Assembly: GCA_900768785.1 (NCBI GenBank)
Contig: CAAGEG010000159.1
Coordinates: forward strand, 38,133 to 102,132
DNA from: an uncultured Prevotella sp.
GTDB lineage: Bacteria > Bacteroidota > Bacteroidia > Bacteroidales > Bacteroidaceae
Direction of reading: 5' to 3'
Length of the DNA: 64,000 nucleotides
The position numbers were made by a program, and so were the translations under genes. Under the pieces are notes generated by a model that worked only from the letters and a program-made list of their open reading frames with translations, ran no database searches and was not told the DNA's origin. This document shows, in pieces, positions 51,679 through 62,236 of this stretch (the stretch's first letter is position 1; every line of letters begins with the position of its first letter).

Positions 51679-54600
51679 ATGCATAATTTTGTTCACCTTC
51701 ATGTACATACATACTATAGCATTCTTGACGGTCAGGCAAGCATAAAAAGGCTTGTTGACAAGGCTGTTGCTAATGGCATGAGGGGTATGGCGGTTACTGA
51801 CCATGGCAACATGATGGGAATAAAAGAATTTTTCAACTATTGCAAAAAGAAGAACAAAGAGTTGAAAGATCAAGGCAAGCCCGAATTCAAACCCATATTA
51901 GGGTGCGAGATGTATGTTGCCCGAAGAACAAAAGAAGACAAGGTGAAAGAAAAAGGCGATCAAGGCGGCTATCACCTTATCGTTTTGGCAAAGAACTATC
52001 ACGGATATAAGAACCTTATAAAACTGGTAAGCCGCTCTTGGGTGGATGGTTTCTATATGCGCCCACGTACCGACAGAGCAGACCTTGAGAAATATCACGA
52101 AGATCTAATTGTCTGTTCTGCTTGTATAGCAGGAGAAGTGCCGGCAAAAATACTAAGAGGCGACATGGCGGGTGCCGAAGAAGCCATACAATGGTATAAA
52201 AACATATTTGGTGACGACTATTATCTTGAGCTTCAAAGACACGAAGTTAAAGACCCGACAATAAGAGCAAACAGAGAAACATTCCCCCTTCAACAAAAAG
52301 CTAATGCAGAACTCATAAAATTAGCAGACAAATATGGCATAAAACTTATATGCACAAACGATTGTCACTTTGTTGACGAAGAGAATGCAGAAGCCCACGA
52401 CAGACTGTTGTGCCTCTCAACTAACAAAGACCTTGACGATCCTAACCGCCTTCTTTATTCCAAACAAGAGTGGTTTAAAACTCAAGAAGAAATGAACGAG
52501 GTGTTTGCTGACATTCCTGAAGCATTGGAAAACACTTGTGCCGTGTTGGATAAAGTTGAACAATACGACATTGATCATGGACCTATAATGCCATTCTTCC
52601 CTATTCCCGAAGACTTCGGAACGGAAGAAGAATACAGAAAAAAGTTTACAGAAGAGCAACTTTTTGAAGAATTCACACGCGATGAAAACGGGAACGAGAT
52701 AATGTCTCGTGAAGAGGGCGAAGCAAAAATAAAGAAACTGGGTGGCTACGATAAGATTTACCGAATAAAATTTGAAGCCGACTATTTGGCAAAACTTGCT
52801 TATGAAGGCGCAAACAAGTTATATGGAACCCCACTCTCCGAAGAGGTGGAAGAGAGAATAAAGTTTGAGTTGCACATAATGAAAACTATGGGCTTTCCGG
52901 GATACTTCCTGATAGTTCAAGATTTCATCAATAGCGCAAGAGACCAACTTGGTGTCATGGTGGGACCGGGACGTGGAAGTGCCGCAGGCTCTGTTGTGGC
53001 ATACTGTCTCGGCATAACTAAAATTGACCCTATAAAATATGACTTGCTGTTTGAACGCTTTCTTAACCCGGACCGTATCTCTTTGCCCGATATAGATACC
53101 GACTTTGATGACGACGGACGTGGAAAAGTATTAGATTGGGTAACAGAGAAATATGGAGCAGACAAAGTTGCACATATCATCACCTACGGAACTATGGCAA
53201 CCAAACTTGCCATAAAAGACGTGGCAAGGGTTGAGAAGCTCCCTCTTGATGAGTCAAACAGACTGTGCAAAGCCATTCCCGACAAACTGCCTGATGGCAT
53301 AAAAATGAACCTTACCAACGCTATTAAATGCGTTAAAGAGCTTAGGGATGCAGAGGCATCACCCGATCCCAAGCTACATGAGACCATAGAATATGCAAAG
53401 ATGTTGGAAGGAAATGTGAGAAATACCGGTATTCACGCATGTGGTACCATTATCTGTCGTGACCCCATAAGCGATTGGGTTCCCGTATCAACAGCCGATG
53501 ACAAAGAAACTGGCAACAAATTGTTGTGCACACAATATGAAGGAAGCGTGATAGAAGAAACAGGTCTGATAAAAATGGACTTTCTTGGGTTGAAAACGCT
53601 TTCAATACTTAAAGAAGCCGTTGAAAACATTAAGTTGACAACAGGAAAGACTATTGATTTAGACAACATACCTATTGACGATCCACAGACATATCAACTT
53701 TATAGCGAAGGGCGCACAATAGGTACATTCCAATTTGAGTCTGCCGGAATGCAAAAATATCTTCGAGAACTGCATCCCACTGTTTTTGAAGACCTTATCG
53801 CCATGAACGCTCTGTATAGACCGGGACCAATGGACTATATTCCCCAATTTATTGAACGCAAAAAAGACCCTACAAAAATACAGTATGATATACCCTGCAT
53901 GGAGAAATATCTTAAAGACACCTATGGCATTACGGTATATCAAGAGCAAGTGATGCTTCTTAGCAGACAACTTGCAGGGTTCACCAGAGGACAATCAGAC
54001 ACCCTTCGCAAAGCTATGGGCAAGAAACTCATAGAGAAAATGAACCACCTTGAAGGACTTTTCTATGAAGGCGGACAAAAAAACGGGCATGATGTAAAAG
54101 TGCTTAAAAAGATTTGGGAAGATTGGAAAAAGTTCGCAAGCTATGCTTTCAACAAGAGTCATGCCACATGTTATTCATGGGTGGCATACCAAACAGCCTA
54201 TCTAAAAGCACACTACCCCGCAGAATATATGGCGGCAAACATGAGTAGAAACGTTACCAACATAACCGAAATAACCAAACTCATGGATGAATGTAAAGCC
54301 ATTGGCATAGAAACATTAGGTCCGGACATTAATGAAAGTCGCAGAAAATTCAGCGTAAACAACAAAGGAGCCATACGATTTGGTCTTGCAGCCATAAAAG
54401 GAATGGGAAGCAACGCTGCAGAAGCCATAATAAACGAACGTGAGAATAATGGAACTTATACCAATATCTTTGACTTTGTACAACGTGTAAATCTCTCTGC
54501 ATGCAATAGAAAATGCTTGGAAAGTCTTGTTCTTAGCGGAGGATTAGATAGTTTTGGTATCAAACGTGAAAACTATTTTGGGAAAAACAACAAAGGGGAA

Positions 54601-55383
54601 GTTTTCCTTGACACTCTCATAAGATATGGACAACTTTATCAACAAGAAATCAGTCAGGCAAAGAACTCTCTATTTGGCGATGAGAACGCTGTGGAAATAG
54701 CCACACCTGCCATTCCCGAAAACGAACATTGGAGCAACATAGAAACGCTAAACAGAGAACGCGATCTCGTAGGCATTTACCTTTCGGCACATCCCCTTGA
54801 TGAGTACGAAATAATTCTTAACAACCTATGCAATACACATTGTGCCGAACTTGAGGATAAAAAACTGCTTTCCTCGAAACAGAAAATCACATTCGGAGGC
54901 ATCGTAACCGATGTAAAAAGCAAATTTACCAAAAACGGCAAACCTTGCGGCTTTATTACATTAGAAGACTTTCAAGGCTCAGGCGAATTAGCCCTCTTTG
55001 GCGAAGAATGGGGCAAATGGAAAGGAATTCTTGACATAGGATGCACAGTTATGGTAAAAGCGCAATTTGTACAAAAATATAGAGACAGTCAATATAAGGA
55101 GCTAAAAATTACTGACATACAATATCTGCAAACCGTAAAAGATAATCAGATAGATAAGTTTACTATTGTGTGCAACTCCGAAAAGATTGACACCCAAATA
55201 ACGTCAGACCTTCTCTCTTTGCTAAACAAATATCCCGGCAAGACTGAACTATACTTTTCAATCAACGATAATGCATCTTCAAGGCCATTCACTATGTTGA
55301 GCAAAAAATGCAAGATAAACATAAACAAAGAACTGATTAATTTTATCAAACACGAAGAAGCTTTAGACTATATACTGAACTGA
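51679..55383 (+). CDS. dnaE: DNA polymerase III alpha subunit
   Basis: This 1234-residue replicative polymerase catalytic subunit is of the DnaE type. The N-terminal PHP domain begins FVHLHVHTYYSILDG. GPGRGSAAGSVVAYCLGIT and PDIDTDFDDDGRGKVL (about 471-482, carrying catalytic Asp residues) mark the palm. RPGPMDYIPQFIERK and YQEQVMLLSRQLAGF mark the fingers. An HhH region and an OB fold (TFGGIVTDVKSKFTKNG) lie near the C-terminus. I start at ATG 51679; the frame also extends to a TTG at 51670. Thioredoxin follows 43 bases downstream, so the two may be co-transcribed. Confidence 0.96.
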   Translation: MHNFVHLHVHTYYSILDGQASIKRLVDKAVANGMRGMAVTDHGNMMGIKEFFNYCKKKNKELKDQGKPEFKPILGCEMYVARRTKEDKVKEKGDQGGYHLIVLAKNYHGYKNLIKLVSRSWVDGFYMRPRTDRADLEKYHEDLIVCSACIAGEVPAKILRGDMAGAEEAIQWYKNIFGDDYYLELQRHEVKDPTIRANRETFPLQQKANAELIKLADKYGIKLICTNDCHFVDEENAEAHDRLLCLSTNKDLDDPNRLLYSKQEWFKTQEEMNEVFADIPEALENTCAVLDKVEQYDIDHGPIMPFFPIPEDFGTEEEYRKKFTEEQLFEEFTRDENGNEIMSREEGEAKIKKLGGYDKIYRIKFEADYLAKLAYEGANKLYGTPLSEEVEERIKFELHIMKTMGFPGYFLIVQDFINSARDQLGVMVGPGRGSAAGSVVAYCLGITKIDPIKYDLLFERFLNPDRISLPDIDTDFDDDGRGKVLDWVTEKYGADKVAHIITYGTMATKLAIKDVARVEKLPLDESNRLCKAIPDKLPDGIKMNLTNAIKCVKELRDAEASPDPKLHETIEYAKMLEGNVRNTGIHACGTIICRDPISDWVPVSTADDKETGNKLLCTQYEGSVIEETGLIKMDFLGLKTLSILKEAVENIKLTTGKTIDLDNIPIDDPQTYQLYSEGRTIGTFQFESAGMQKYLRELHPTVFEDLIAMNALYRPGPMDYIPQFIERKKDPTKIQYDIPCMEKYLKDTYGITVYQEQVMLLSRQLAGFTRGQSDTLRKAMGKKLIEKMNHLEGLFYEGGQKNGHDVKVLKKIWEDWKKFASYAFNKSHATCYSWVAYQTAYLKAHYPAEYMAANMSRNVTNITEITKLMDECKAIGIETLGPDINESRRKFSVNNKGAIRFGLAAIKGMGSNAAEAIINERENNGTYTNIFDFVQRVNLSACNRKCLESLVLSGGLDSFGIKRENYFGKNNKGEVFLDTLIRYGQLYQQEISQAKNSLFGDENAVEIATPAIPENEHWSNIETLNRERDLVGIYLSAHPLDEYEIILNNLCNTHCAELEDKKLLSSKQKITFGGIVTDVKSKFTKNGKPCGFITLEDFQGSGELALFGEEWGKWKGILDIGCTVMVKAQFVQKYRDSQYKELKITDIQYLQTVKDNQIDKFTIVCNSEKIDTQITSDLLSLLNKYPGKTELYFSINDNASSRPFTMLSKKCKININKELINFIKHEEALDYILN

Positions 55384-55426
55384 AAACAAAACAACATAAA
55401 TAATATAAACTAAAAAAATCAATGCA

Positions 55427-55741
55427 ATGGAAGTAACAATCACAACCGAGAATTTTGAGAGTCTAAGAAATGGAGATAAACCGTTGGTAGTTGACTTTTG
55501 GGCAACATGGTGCGGACCATGCCGTGCTATCGCACCTATTATTGAAGAATTGGCAAACGAATATGACGGCAAGATTGTTGTTGGCAAATGTGATGTGGAA
55601 GAAAATGACGACCTCGCTATGGAGTTCGGCATTCGCAACATCCCGACAATATTGTTCATAAAAGATGGAGTTGTCGTGGACAAACATGTTGGTGCATCAA
55701 CAAAATCAAAACTACAAGAAAAATTTGACAAATTGGTTTAA
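55427..55741 (+). CDS. trxA: Thioredoxin
   Basis: This 104-residue cytoplasmic thioredoxin has the active site WCGPC at Trp28-Cys29-Gly-Pro-Cys32, preceded by PLVVDFWAT, and the cis-proline in RNIPTILF. Length is standard. It could reduce Bcp (481-930) and other thiol enzymes. The gene follows dnaE by 43 bases and is ended by a 15-bp hairpin about 100 bases downstream. The placement after dnaE is common in Bacteroidales as far as I recall. Confidence 0.95.
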   Translation: MEVTITTENFESLRNGDKPLVVDFWATWCGPCRAIAPIIEELANEYDGKIVVGKCDVEENDDLAMEFGIRNIPTILFIKDGVVVDKHVGASTKSKLQEKFDKLV

Positions 55742-55840
55742 TTCATTTTTACTATTCTCAACTTGCCACTACCTTACATACGCCTTGCTAATAGCACAAA
55801 GAACATATGAACGGTAAAAGCAAAAGAGAAAGAGATAAAT

Positions 55841-55883
55841 AAAGAGAGTACGTTTTTACTTAGTCTAAACGTACTCTCTTTAT
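55841..55883 (+). terminator. Terminator after trxA
   Basis: AAAGAGAGTACGTTT (55841-55855) and AAACGTACTCTCTTT (55867-55881) form a perfect 15-bp stem with an 11-base loop. The T-tract is short. It may work in both directions. Confidence 0.7.
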
Positions 55884-55929
55884 GGCTTAGCTGTTGCTGC
55901 ATCACAATTCGGTATAGAGCTTTAGCTGC

Positions 55930-55959
55930 AAAAACAAGGGATGTGTACAGTCACATCCC
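55930..55959 (-). terminator. Terminator of the hflX-DUF4954-M16 operon
   Basis: On the minus strand GGGATGTG and CACATCCC form an 8-bp stem with a 6-base loop, followed by TTGTTTTTG. It lies about 40 bases after the M16 peptidase stop. Confidence 0.75.
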
Positions 55960-55996
55960 CTATTTCTTGTTTTACTACACAAAGCCTATATAGACT

Positions 55997-58915
55997 TTAA
56001 TAGCCGAAAATTTCTTCTGTTGTCAAGCGTTTAACAGTACCTATTTTTTCAAGCGCCTGCATATCAAGCTCTTTCTCGTTACCAAGAATTGCATATCTAT
56101 AATTCTTGTCAGCCATTACCTCTTTTTCAAAAGAAGCTATATCTTCTATTGTCAAATTGTCAATATCGTTATATATTTTCTCATCTATATCGTAATTCAA
56201 TCCAAGACGTTTAGCCGACATATAAGCATTAAGAATATCCATTTTTGTCTTTCGTGATGTCGCTATACGTTTTTTTAGAGCCTGTTTCGCTAACGCAAAA
56301 GCCTTATCGGAATAAGGCATATTGTTAAGGATATCGCTAAAGGTATTTATGCAATCGTTCATTTTATCGTTTTGTGAAATGATGAAAGTTTGTGCATATT
56401 CCTCTTCGTCAAGGAAAGATGGTGTCACATAATAAGCCCCTGCACTATAAGCTAATCCGCGTGTCTCGCGTAGTTCTTGGAAGACCACCGAGTTCATTCC
56501 ACCGCCGAAATATTCGTTAAAGAGTTCAATTGTAGGCAGTTTTGTTGCATTCCACTTCCTCCCTCCGGAATTGTATTGCGACATATAAATATTTTTTGCG
56601 TCATAAGGTGCCACAAAAACTTCGTTGGTTGTCACCTGTTGTCTTTGGTATTGTCGTGACTGAGGTAAAGGTAGGAATGTTTTTGCTGTCACATGCGTAT
56701 TGCCTACAATAGAAGCCACTTGTTGCATATCTGTCGGACCATAGTATAATATAGAATTCTTGAAGTTCTTCAAGTTGCTAATCATATCAACAAGCGTCTG
56801 CGGATTCATTTCTTCAAGCTGCTTTACCGAAGGCTTATTAAGCACAGGGTTATATTCACCGAAAATAGCATAAGTTCTAAGAGCCGTGAAATTTTTACGT
56901 TGTTCAAGTTTATCGTCTTTTCGTGATTTATCTATCAGCTGCACATAATTTTCATAGGCATCATTATCAACTTTCATGTTGTTAAGGAAATATTCGGTAA
57001 GTTTCAAAGCCTCCGGCATGTTCTCGTCCAATCCCGCAACAGACACCTTGATATTTCTATCAGTTACTTTGATAACAAACGAGCATGCTAATTCGTAGAA
57101 TTTTCGTTTCAGTTGTTCAGCAGACATCTTATCTGTACCAAGATATGTAATATATTCAGCTGCAAAAGGATATCTGTTATCGGCAGTTGTACCAAAGTCG
57201 TAAACATAATTCAATACAAAACGCCCGTTTTCATTATTCTTTACATAAAATAGCGGAAGTCCCGTTTTTGTTTTGCTCTTTAGGATATCTTTGTCAAAGT
57301 CAACAAATTTGGGCAATATCGGTTGCACTTCTGAATTAATTATATTGGTAACAAAAGAACTCTGCATATCACGATTTGCCGGGATAGGAGTGATTGCCGG
57401 TTTTTCTATTTTCTTCTGCGTGCTATCTGTGCCTATGCGTTTATAAACGGCAACATAATTATCTTTAAAATGTTCACGAGCAAAGTTTATTATCTGTTGT
57501 TTGGTCATTCGCGAAAGCCTGTCAATTTTTGCCACTTCATGAGCCCAGCTGCGTCCGTTGATAAACGCATCAACAAATTTTCCGGCACGACCTGAGTTAC
57601 TCTCTAATGACATGTAATATTGCAGTTTCTTGTTGTTGACAACAGACTTAAGCAAGTTATCATCAAAGTCACCTGCCTTAAGTTTGTCTATTTCTCCGAG
57701 CAAGAGAGTCTTTACATCTTCAAGCGATTGTCCTTCTTTTGGGAAACCCACCATCAAGAACATGGAATATTCAGCCATATCTATAGACATTGCGCCACCA
57801 CCGAGGTATTTCATCTTTTGGTCGAGATTTAAGTCCAATAATCCGGCTTTACCATTACTAAGCATAGAAGAGACAATCTGCAAAGTATCGTTTTGCATGT
57901 CAGCTGCACCATTAAATTTCCAAGCGAGATAGATATTCTCCGCCTCCTGACCTACAACGGTTGTATCCTTGTGTTGTGTCAAGTCTTCAACCGGCGCATA
58001 CACGGGGGCCACGACATCGTCACCCGGTTGCCACATACCGAAATATTTGTCAATAATCTCTATAGTAACATCAGGATTGAAGTCGCCGGCAAGACATATA
58101 GCCACATTATTGGGACGATAATATTTGTTGAAATAGTTCTTGATATTTACTATTGAAGGATTTTTCAAATGTTCCTGGGTTCCTATTGTCGTTTGGGTTC
58201 CATAAGGATGATTTGGGAAGAGTAACTTTGTCATGGCGTTCCATTCCTTTTCATCATCACTCGCAAGACTAATATTATACTCTTCATACACTGCTTCCAA
58301 TTCGGTATGAAAGCCCCTTATCACCATATTTTGAAAGCGATCAGCTTGTATTTTTGCCCAATTCTCCATTTCATTAGAAGGGATATCCTCTACATAGCAC
58401 GTAACATCATTACTTGTATATGCATTTGTCCCTTCAGCACCAATAGAAGACATCAGTTTGTCGTATTCATTAGGAATAAAATATTGTGCTGCGATCTGCG
58501 ACAAACTATCAATCTGTTTGTAGCACGCTTTTCGCTGTTGTTCGTCGGTAATCGTTCTATAATATTCATAAAGATTTTGTATTTCGTCTAAAAGCGGACT
58601 CTCTTTAGTAAAATCTGTTGTTCCGAATTGTTTTGAGCCTTTAAACATGAGATGCTCCAGATAATGAGCTAACCCAGTTGTTGTTGCAGGATCATTACGA
58701 CTGCCCGTTTTTACGGCAATATATGTCTGCACGCGAGGTTTCTCGTTGTTTACTGACATGTAGATCTTCAATCCATTGTCAAGTGTATAAATGCGTGTGT
58801 GCATCATATCACCATTTACCGATACATACTTATAATCTTTTGCCGCAATAGACATGCCAAAAGACGTGAGCAATAGAACGAAAAAGCATTTTAAGAAATT
58901 CATCATATTATTCAT
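55997..58915 (-). CDS. M16 family metallopeptidase (pitrilysin/insulinase type), exported
   Basis: This 972-residue zinc protease has two M16 halves. The signal peptide includes CFFVLLLTSFGMSIAA. The inverted zinc motif HYLEH gives His84, Glu87 (catalytic) and His88, and the distal Glu ligand lies in ELEAVYEEYN. The second half (from about residue 540) lacks the motif but keeps the fold pattern, including EYFGGGMNSVVFQELRETRGLAYSAGA-type sequence (quoted only in part). It is periplasmic or surface-located and degrades peptides. Starts at 58915, 58906 and 58903 are all possible. It follows the DUF4954 gene by 45 bases and ends the minus-strand operon. Confidence 0.92.
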   Translation of the reverse strand: MNNMMNFLKCFFVLLLTSFGMSIAAKDYKYVSVNGDMMHTRIYTLDNGLKIYMSVNNEKPRVQTYIAVKTGSRNDPATTTGLAHYLEHLMFKGSKQFGTTDFTKESPLLDEIQNLYEYYRTITDEQQRKACYKQIDSLSQIAAQYFIPNEYDKLMSSIGAEGTNAYTSNDVTCYVEDIPSNEMENWAKIQADRFQNMVIRGFHTELEAVYEEYNISLASDDEKEWNAMTKLLFPNHPYGTQTTIGTQEHLKNPSIVNIKNYFNKYYRPNNVAICLAGDFNPDVTIEIIDKYFGMWQPGDDVVAPVYAPVEDLTQHKDTTVVGQEAENIYLAWKFNGAADMQNDTLQIVSSMLSNGKAGLLDLNLDQKMKYLGGGAMSIDMAEYSMFLMVGFPKEGQSLEDVKTLLLGEIDKLKAGDFDDNLLKSVVNNKKLQYYMSLESNSGRAGKFVDAFINGRSWAHEVAKIDRLSRMTKQQIINFAREHFKDNYVAVYKRIGTDSTQKKIEKPAITPIPANRDMQSSFVTNIINSEVQPILPKFVDFDKDILKSKTKTGLPLFYVKNNENGRFVLNYVYDFGTTADNRYPFAAEYITYLGTDKMSAEQLKRKFYELACSFVIKVTDRNIKVSVAGLDENMPEALKLTEYFLNNMKVDNDAYENYVQLIDKSRKDDKLEQRKNFTALRTYAIFGEYNPVLNKPSVKQLEEMNPQTLVDMISNLKNFKNSILYYGPTDMQQVASIVGNTHVTAKTFLPLPQSRQYQRQQVTTNEVFVAPYDAKNIYMSQYNSGGRKWNATKLPTIELFNEYFGGGMNSVVFQELRETRGLAYSAGAYYVTPSFLDEEEYAQTFIISQNDKMNDCINTFSDILNNMPYSDKAFALAKQALKKRIATSRKTKMDILNAYMSAKRLGLNYDIDEKIYNDIDNLTIEDIASFEKEVMADKNYRYAILGNEKELDMQALEKIGTVKRLTTEEIFGY

Positions 58916-58960
58916 TTATTTAACCATTATCATAATACAAGAGAAAAAGCCACATAATAA

Positions 58961-60787
58961 TCAGCAAAAAGAAGTATCATTATCTATTTGTTCTAAGATG
59001 TTATTTAACAAGCTTTTATCAACATCTCCCAAAGCATACTCACGCTCTGCATCTTGTTTTATCATGCTTTTCCATAACATCACTGCCTCCTTTGCTTTTG
59101 GTTTGAAAGAAATCAGGTCTGGGGTTTCTGTTTCCATATAATCTTTTACAATACGCCATGCAAAGCGAACAAAATTGTCTTGGTAGCCATCGGCAAACTC
59201 CTCCATAAAATCAGCAAGCGACATCATGCTACCTATCATTCCTGATTTAATTTTTGACACCAACATTTCTATATCCGTTTCTAAAACAAACAGTCCCGAT
59301 AGTTCTATCCATTTGTTTCTTGAACCATCGTTTGATGTTGTAGCTAACAGAAGTTCTAAAGACTTACATACGAACATCTTCATCGCCATATCATAAAGTT
59401 GAATACCTTTAAACAAGGCATTACGACTTATTTGGCAACCTTTATAATCATAAATGGCAGAGTCTAATGGATTCTCATCTCTCAAGTTCTTCAACGTGTC
59501 AAGCCCTTTTTTTATTTCATATACTGTCAAAGGATTGAAGAAATCAAAATTGACGTGGCTATATTTACTTTGTTCAGCCCTTACATCCCTGTATTGCCAT
59601 TTGCGAACGTCACGAAAGAGCCCCACAGACACAAGATTACGTCCCGGCACAATAGACACATCATTTCCATTTGCTATTATATACGAAAAAGGCAAGTCTG
59701 AAGTATCAGGATGGTTTTGTATCTTTCCCAAACAAACAGAGAAGGAACCAATTTTTGCTGGGAGCAAAATATGTGAACCACTTGCCATTTTTGTCCCCCT
59801 TTCCAACACGCCATAATGAATGGGGCCCATTTTATACGCATGATTGCTGAAGTTTGTTGCCGATCCTGCATTAAAGAAAGACACATCACAACCAATAAGG
59901 AGCGAACTTTTATGATGGCTTTGTGAGAACGGACCACATAAAGAAGAACAAGCCTCGCCATTTGCCATGTAACAATTTGCAAAAAACAAACTGTTGTCAG
60001 CCGTAAAACCATTGGTTATGGTACACGATTCGCCCACATAGCAGTTGTCAAGAATTGCTGCGTTAAGCACAGCAGAACCAGATGTAATTATGGAATTTTC
60101 GCATATCACCCCCGAGCCTATATAAACGCTATCTCCTGTTGCTGCATACAACGTACAATCACTTAAAAGTCTTGTTCCTATTACCTCGCAGTTGTCTGAT
60201 ATCATCGTATTGGTAATCTCAGACACATTAATTATTCTCACATTATCCCCAATCTTGCCTACATCTGACACACGACGTGATATATCTTCTTTAATAAGTG
60301 CCCTTAATATGTTTACGAACTCTTTATCATGAGAACGAGTTAGCATAAGTGCGGCTATATTACTTGTCAAGCCACTATATAGAATAACATTTCCATTACC
60401 GGCTTCATTAAGAACGCAAATATTATTTCCTTCACCGAAAGTGGCTCCCTCCGTAGTCTCTATAGTACACACATCACATATAAAACACTCGTTACCTACA
60501 ATATAATTATTTAGGCAGTTGCTGATATTTTCAATCAAGCAATTATCACCAATAGAAACATTGCGAAGAGTAGCGTTTTTTATTCCCGAATGGCGGTAAA
60601 AATCATTGGACACACAAACATCTTTTTCAAAAACGCCAAGACTAACTTCGCCATAAAATGCTACATTCTTTATATGGTTGGTTTTGAAATTGTCTGCAAC
60701 AAGAACATTTGTCCAATCTTCAGCAACACAGCCATTATCTTCCAAAGCCAAAATCTCATCATCACTAAGATGTCTGTAATCGTCCAT
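58961..60787 (-). CDS. DUF4954 family hexapeptide-repeat protein
   Basis: This 608-residue cytoplasmic protein has a long central left-handed beta helix. Residues about 40-400 show hexapeptide-like turns (IGDNCLIENIS, IGDNVRIINVSE, SDNCEVIGTRLLSD, GKIQNHPDTSDLPFSYI). A helical C-terminal region follows (about 420-600). It matches the DUF4954 family of Bacteroidota, which look like nucleotidyl- or acyltransferase scaffolds without a known reaction. Family members I recall are a little longer (about 650). It lies between hflX and the M16 peptidase gene with gaps of 41 and 45 bases, so all three should be co-transcribed. Confidence 0.8.
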   Translation of the reverse strand: MDDYRHLSDDEILALEDNGCVAEDWTNVLVADNFKTNHIKNVAFYGEVSLGVFEKDVCVSNDFYRHSGIKNATLRNVSIGDNCLIENISNCLNNYIVGNECFICDVCTIETTEGATFGEGNNICVLNEAGNGNVILYSGLTSNIAALMLTRSHDKEFVNILRALIKEDISRRVSDVGKIGDNVRIINVSEITNTMISDNCEVIGTRLLSDCTLYAATGDSVYIGSGVICENSIITSGSAVLNAAILDNCYVGESCTITNGFTADNSLFFANCYMANGEACSSLCGPFSQSHHKSSLLIGCDVSFFNAGSATNFSNHAYKMGPIHYGVLERGTKMASGSHILLPAKIGSFSVCLGKIQNHPDTSDLPFSYIIANGNDVSIVPGRNLVSVGLFRDVRKWQYRDVRAEQSKYSHVNFDFFNPLTVYEIKKGLDTLKNLRDENPLDSAIYDYKGCQISRNALFKGIQLYDMAMKMFVCKSLELLLATTSNDGSRNKWIELSGLFVLETDIEMLVSKIKSGMIGSMMSLADFMEEFADGYQDNFVRFAWRIVKDYMETETPDLISFKPKAKEAVMLWKSMIKQDAEREYALGDVDKSLLNNILEQIDNDTSFC

Positions 60788-60828
60788 AAAAATTTATCTA
60801 ATTAAAAACTTCAAAAAATTAGGAGCCA

Positions 60829-62079
60829 CTAATTATCAAAGACTTCATAAAGGAAATCATTATAAGGATATTTTTGTACGTGTAGTTCCTTTACTTTATC
60901 ATAAAGAACTTTTTTCATCACGTCAACATTTAATTTCTCTTTTGCCGAAATAAACAGACAGCTATCATTCAACTTAGCCATCCACGTCTTTTCCAGCTCG
61001 GCAAGAGTAATATTTTCTTTAGTCTTTGGTGTAAGATCGTCTTCATCTTTTTCTATCCACGTATAAGCATCCACCTTGTTAAACAACATCATAGATGGCT
61101 TGTCGGCACAACCTAAATCTTTGAGAGTGTTATCCACAACATTTATCTGTTCCTCAAAATCAGGATGTGATATATCTACGACATGAACAAGAAGGTCTGC
61201 TTCACGCACCTCATCAAGAGTACTCTTAAAAGAGTCAACAAGGTCTGTCGGGAGTTTGCGTATAAAACCAACCGTATCGGCTAAAAGAAACGGCAAATTA
61301 TCTATAACAACTTTGCGTACTGTTGTATCTAATGTGGCAAAAAGTTTATTTTCCGCAAATACTTCACTCTTGGATAGAAGATTCATTAATGTAGACTTAC
61401 CCACATTCGTATATCCAACAAGTGCCACACGTATCATTCTGCCACGATTTTTACGCTGGGTAACCTTTTGCTTATCTATTTCGGCAAGTCTTTGTTTTAG
61501 AAGAGACATACGTTGAAGAATAATACGACGGTCCATTTCAAGCTGTGTTTCACCCGGACCGCGCAATCCCACAGACCCTTTACCTCCACCAGAACCACTA
61601 CCTCCACCTTGTCTTTCCAAGTGTGTCCACAATCGTTGCAAACGAGGAAGCATATATCTATATTGTGCAAGTTCTACTTGTGTCTTGGCATTTGCTGTCT
61701 GCGCACGCATTGCAAAGATATCTAAAATAAGAGATGTACGATCCAATATCTTGACTTGCAACTCTCCCTCAATATTTCTAATCTGCTTTGCCGACAATTC
61801 GTCATCAAAGATTACCATACCTATTTCACGTTCAGCATCTTCTTCTGACTTTATAAACTGCTTTATCTCTTCCAATTTACCTTTACCTACGTAAGTAGTT
61901 TGATTTGGGCCTCCTACTTTTTGTGTAAAGCGCTTAACAGTTACAGCCCCGGCCGTATCGGCAAGAAATTCAAGTTCATCAAGATACTCTTTTGTTTTTG
62001 CTTCGTCTTGTTCTTGGGTTATAAGACCTACTAATATTGCTGTCTCTGCCTTAATATCAGATATTACAAATTCTTTCAT
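60829..62079 (-). CDS. hflX: Ribosome-associated GTPase HflX
   Basis: This 416-residue GTPase binds and splits stalled or hibernating ribosomes. The N-terminal HflX domain includes TTYVGKGKLEEI and VIFDDELSAKQIRNIE. A glycine-rich linker (GGGSGSGGGKGSVGLRGPGE) leads into the G domain, with P-loop GYTNVGKSTLMN, switch DTTVRK, DTVGFIRKLP and NKVD. Length is normal. It is the promoter-proximal gene of the hflX-DUF4954-M16 run and has a good promoter at 62143-62173. The tmRNA at 28.3 kb serves another branch of ribosome rescue. Confidence 0.94.
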   Translation of the reverse strand: MKEFVISDIKAETAILVGLITQEQDEAKTKEYLDELEFLADTAGAVTVKRFTQKVGGPNQTTYVGKGKLEEIKQFIKSEEDAEREIGMVIFDDELSAKQIRNIEGELQVKILDRTSLILDIFAMRAQTANAKTQVELAQYRYMLPRLQRLWTHLERQGGGSGSGGGKGSVGLRGPGETQLEMDRRIILQRMSLLKQRLAEIDKQKVTQRKNRGRMIRVALVGYTNVGKSTLMNLLSKSEVFAENKLFATLDTTVRKVVIDNLPFLLADTVGFIRKLPTDLVDSFKSTLDEVREADLLVHVVDISHPDFEEQINVVDNTLKDLGCADKPSMMLFNKVDAYTWIEKDEDDLTPKTKENITLAELEKTWMAKLNDSCLFISAKEKLNVDVMKKVLYDKVKELHVQKYPYNDFLYEVFDN

Positions 62080-62142
62080 TTAATATTATCAATGGAATGA
62101 ATAAAAAAAGAGAACAAAAAGATGTCTCTTCCATATTTTTTA

Positions 62143-62173
62143 CAAATATACACGAATTCGCACAAACAACAAA
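62143..62173 (-). promoter_or_regulatory. hflX promoter
   Basis: On the minus strand TTTG (62173-62170) and TATATTTG (62150-62143) are 19 bp apart. The hflX start lies about 63 bases downstream. Confidence 0.65.
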
Positions 62174-62236
62174 ACAAATGTTTTCTCTTAACTCTTATTC
62201 AGAGTTAAATGCTTTTATAATATTGCAACATGTATC

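Noticed and set aside
55841..55881. Insertion-sequence terminal repeat
   Set aside because: The 15-bp inverted repeat has only an 11-base loop and lies after trxA; a terminator hairpin explains it.
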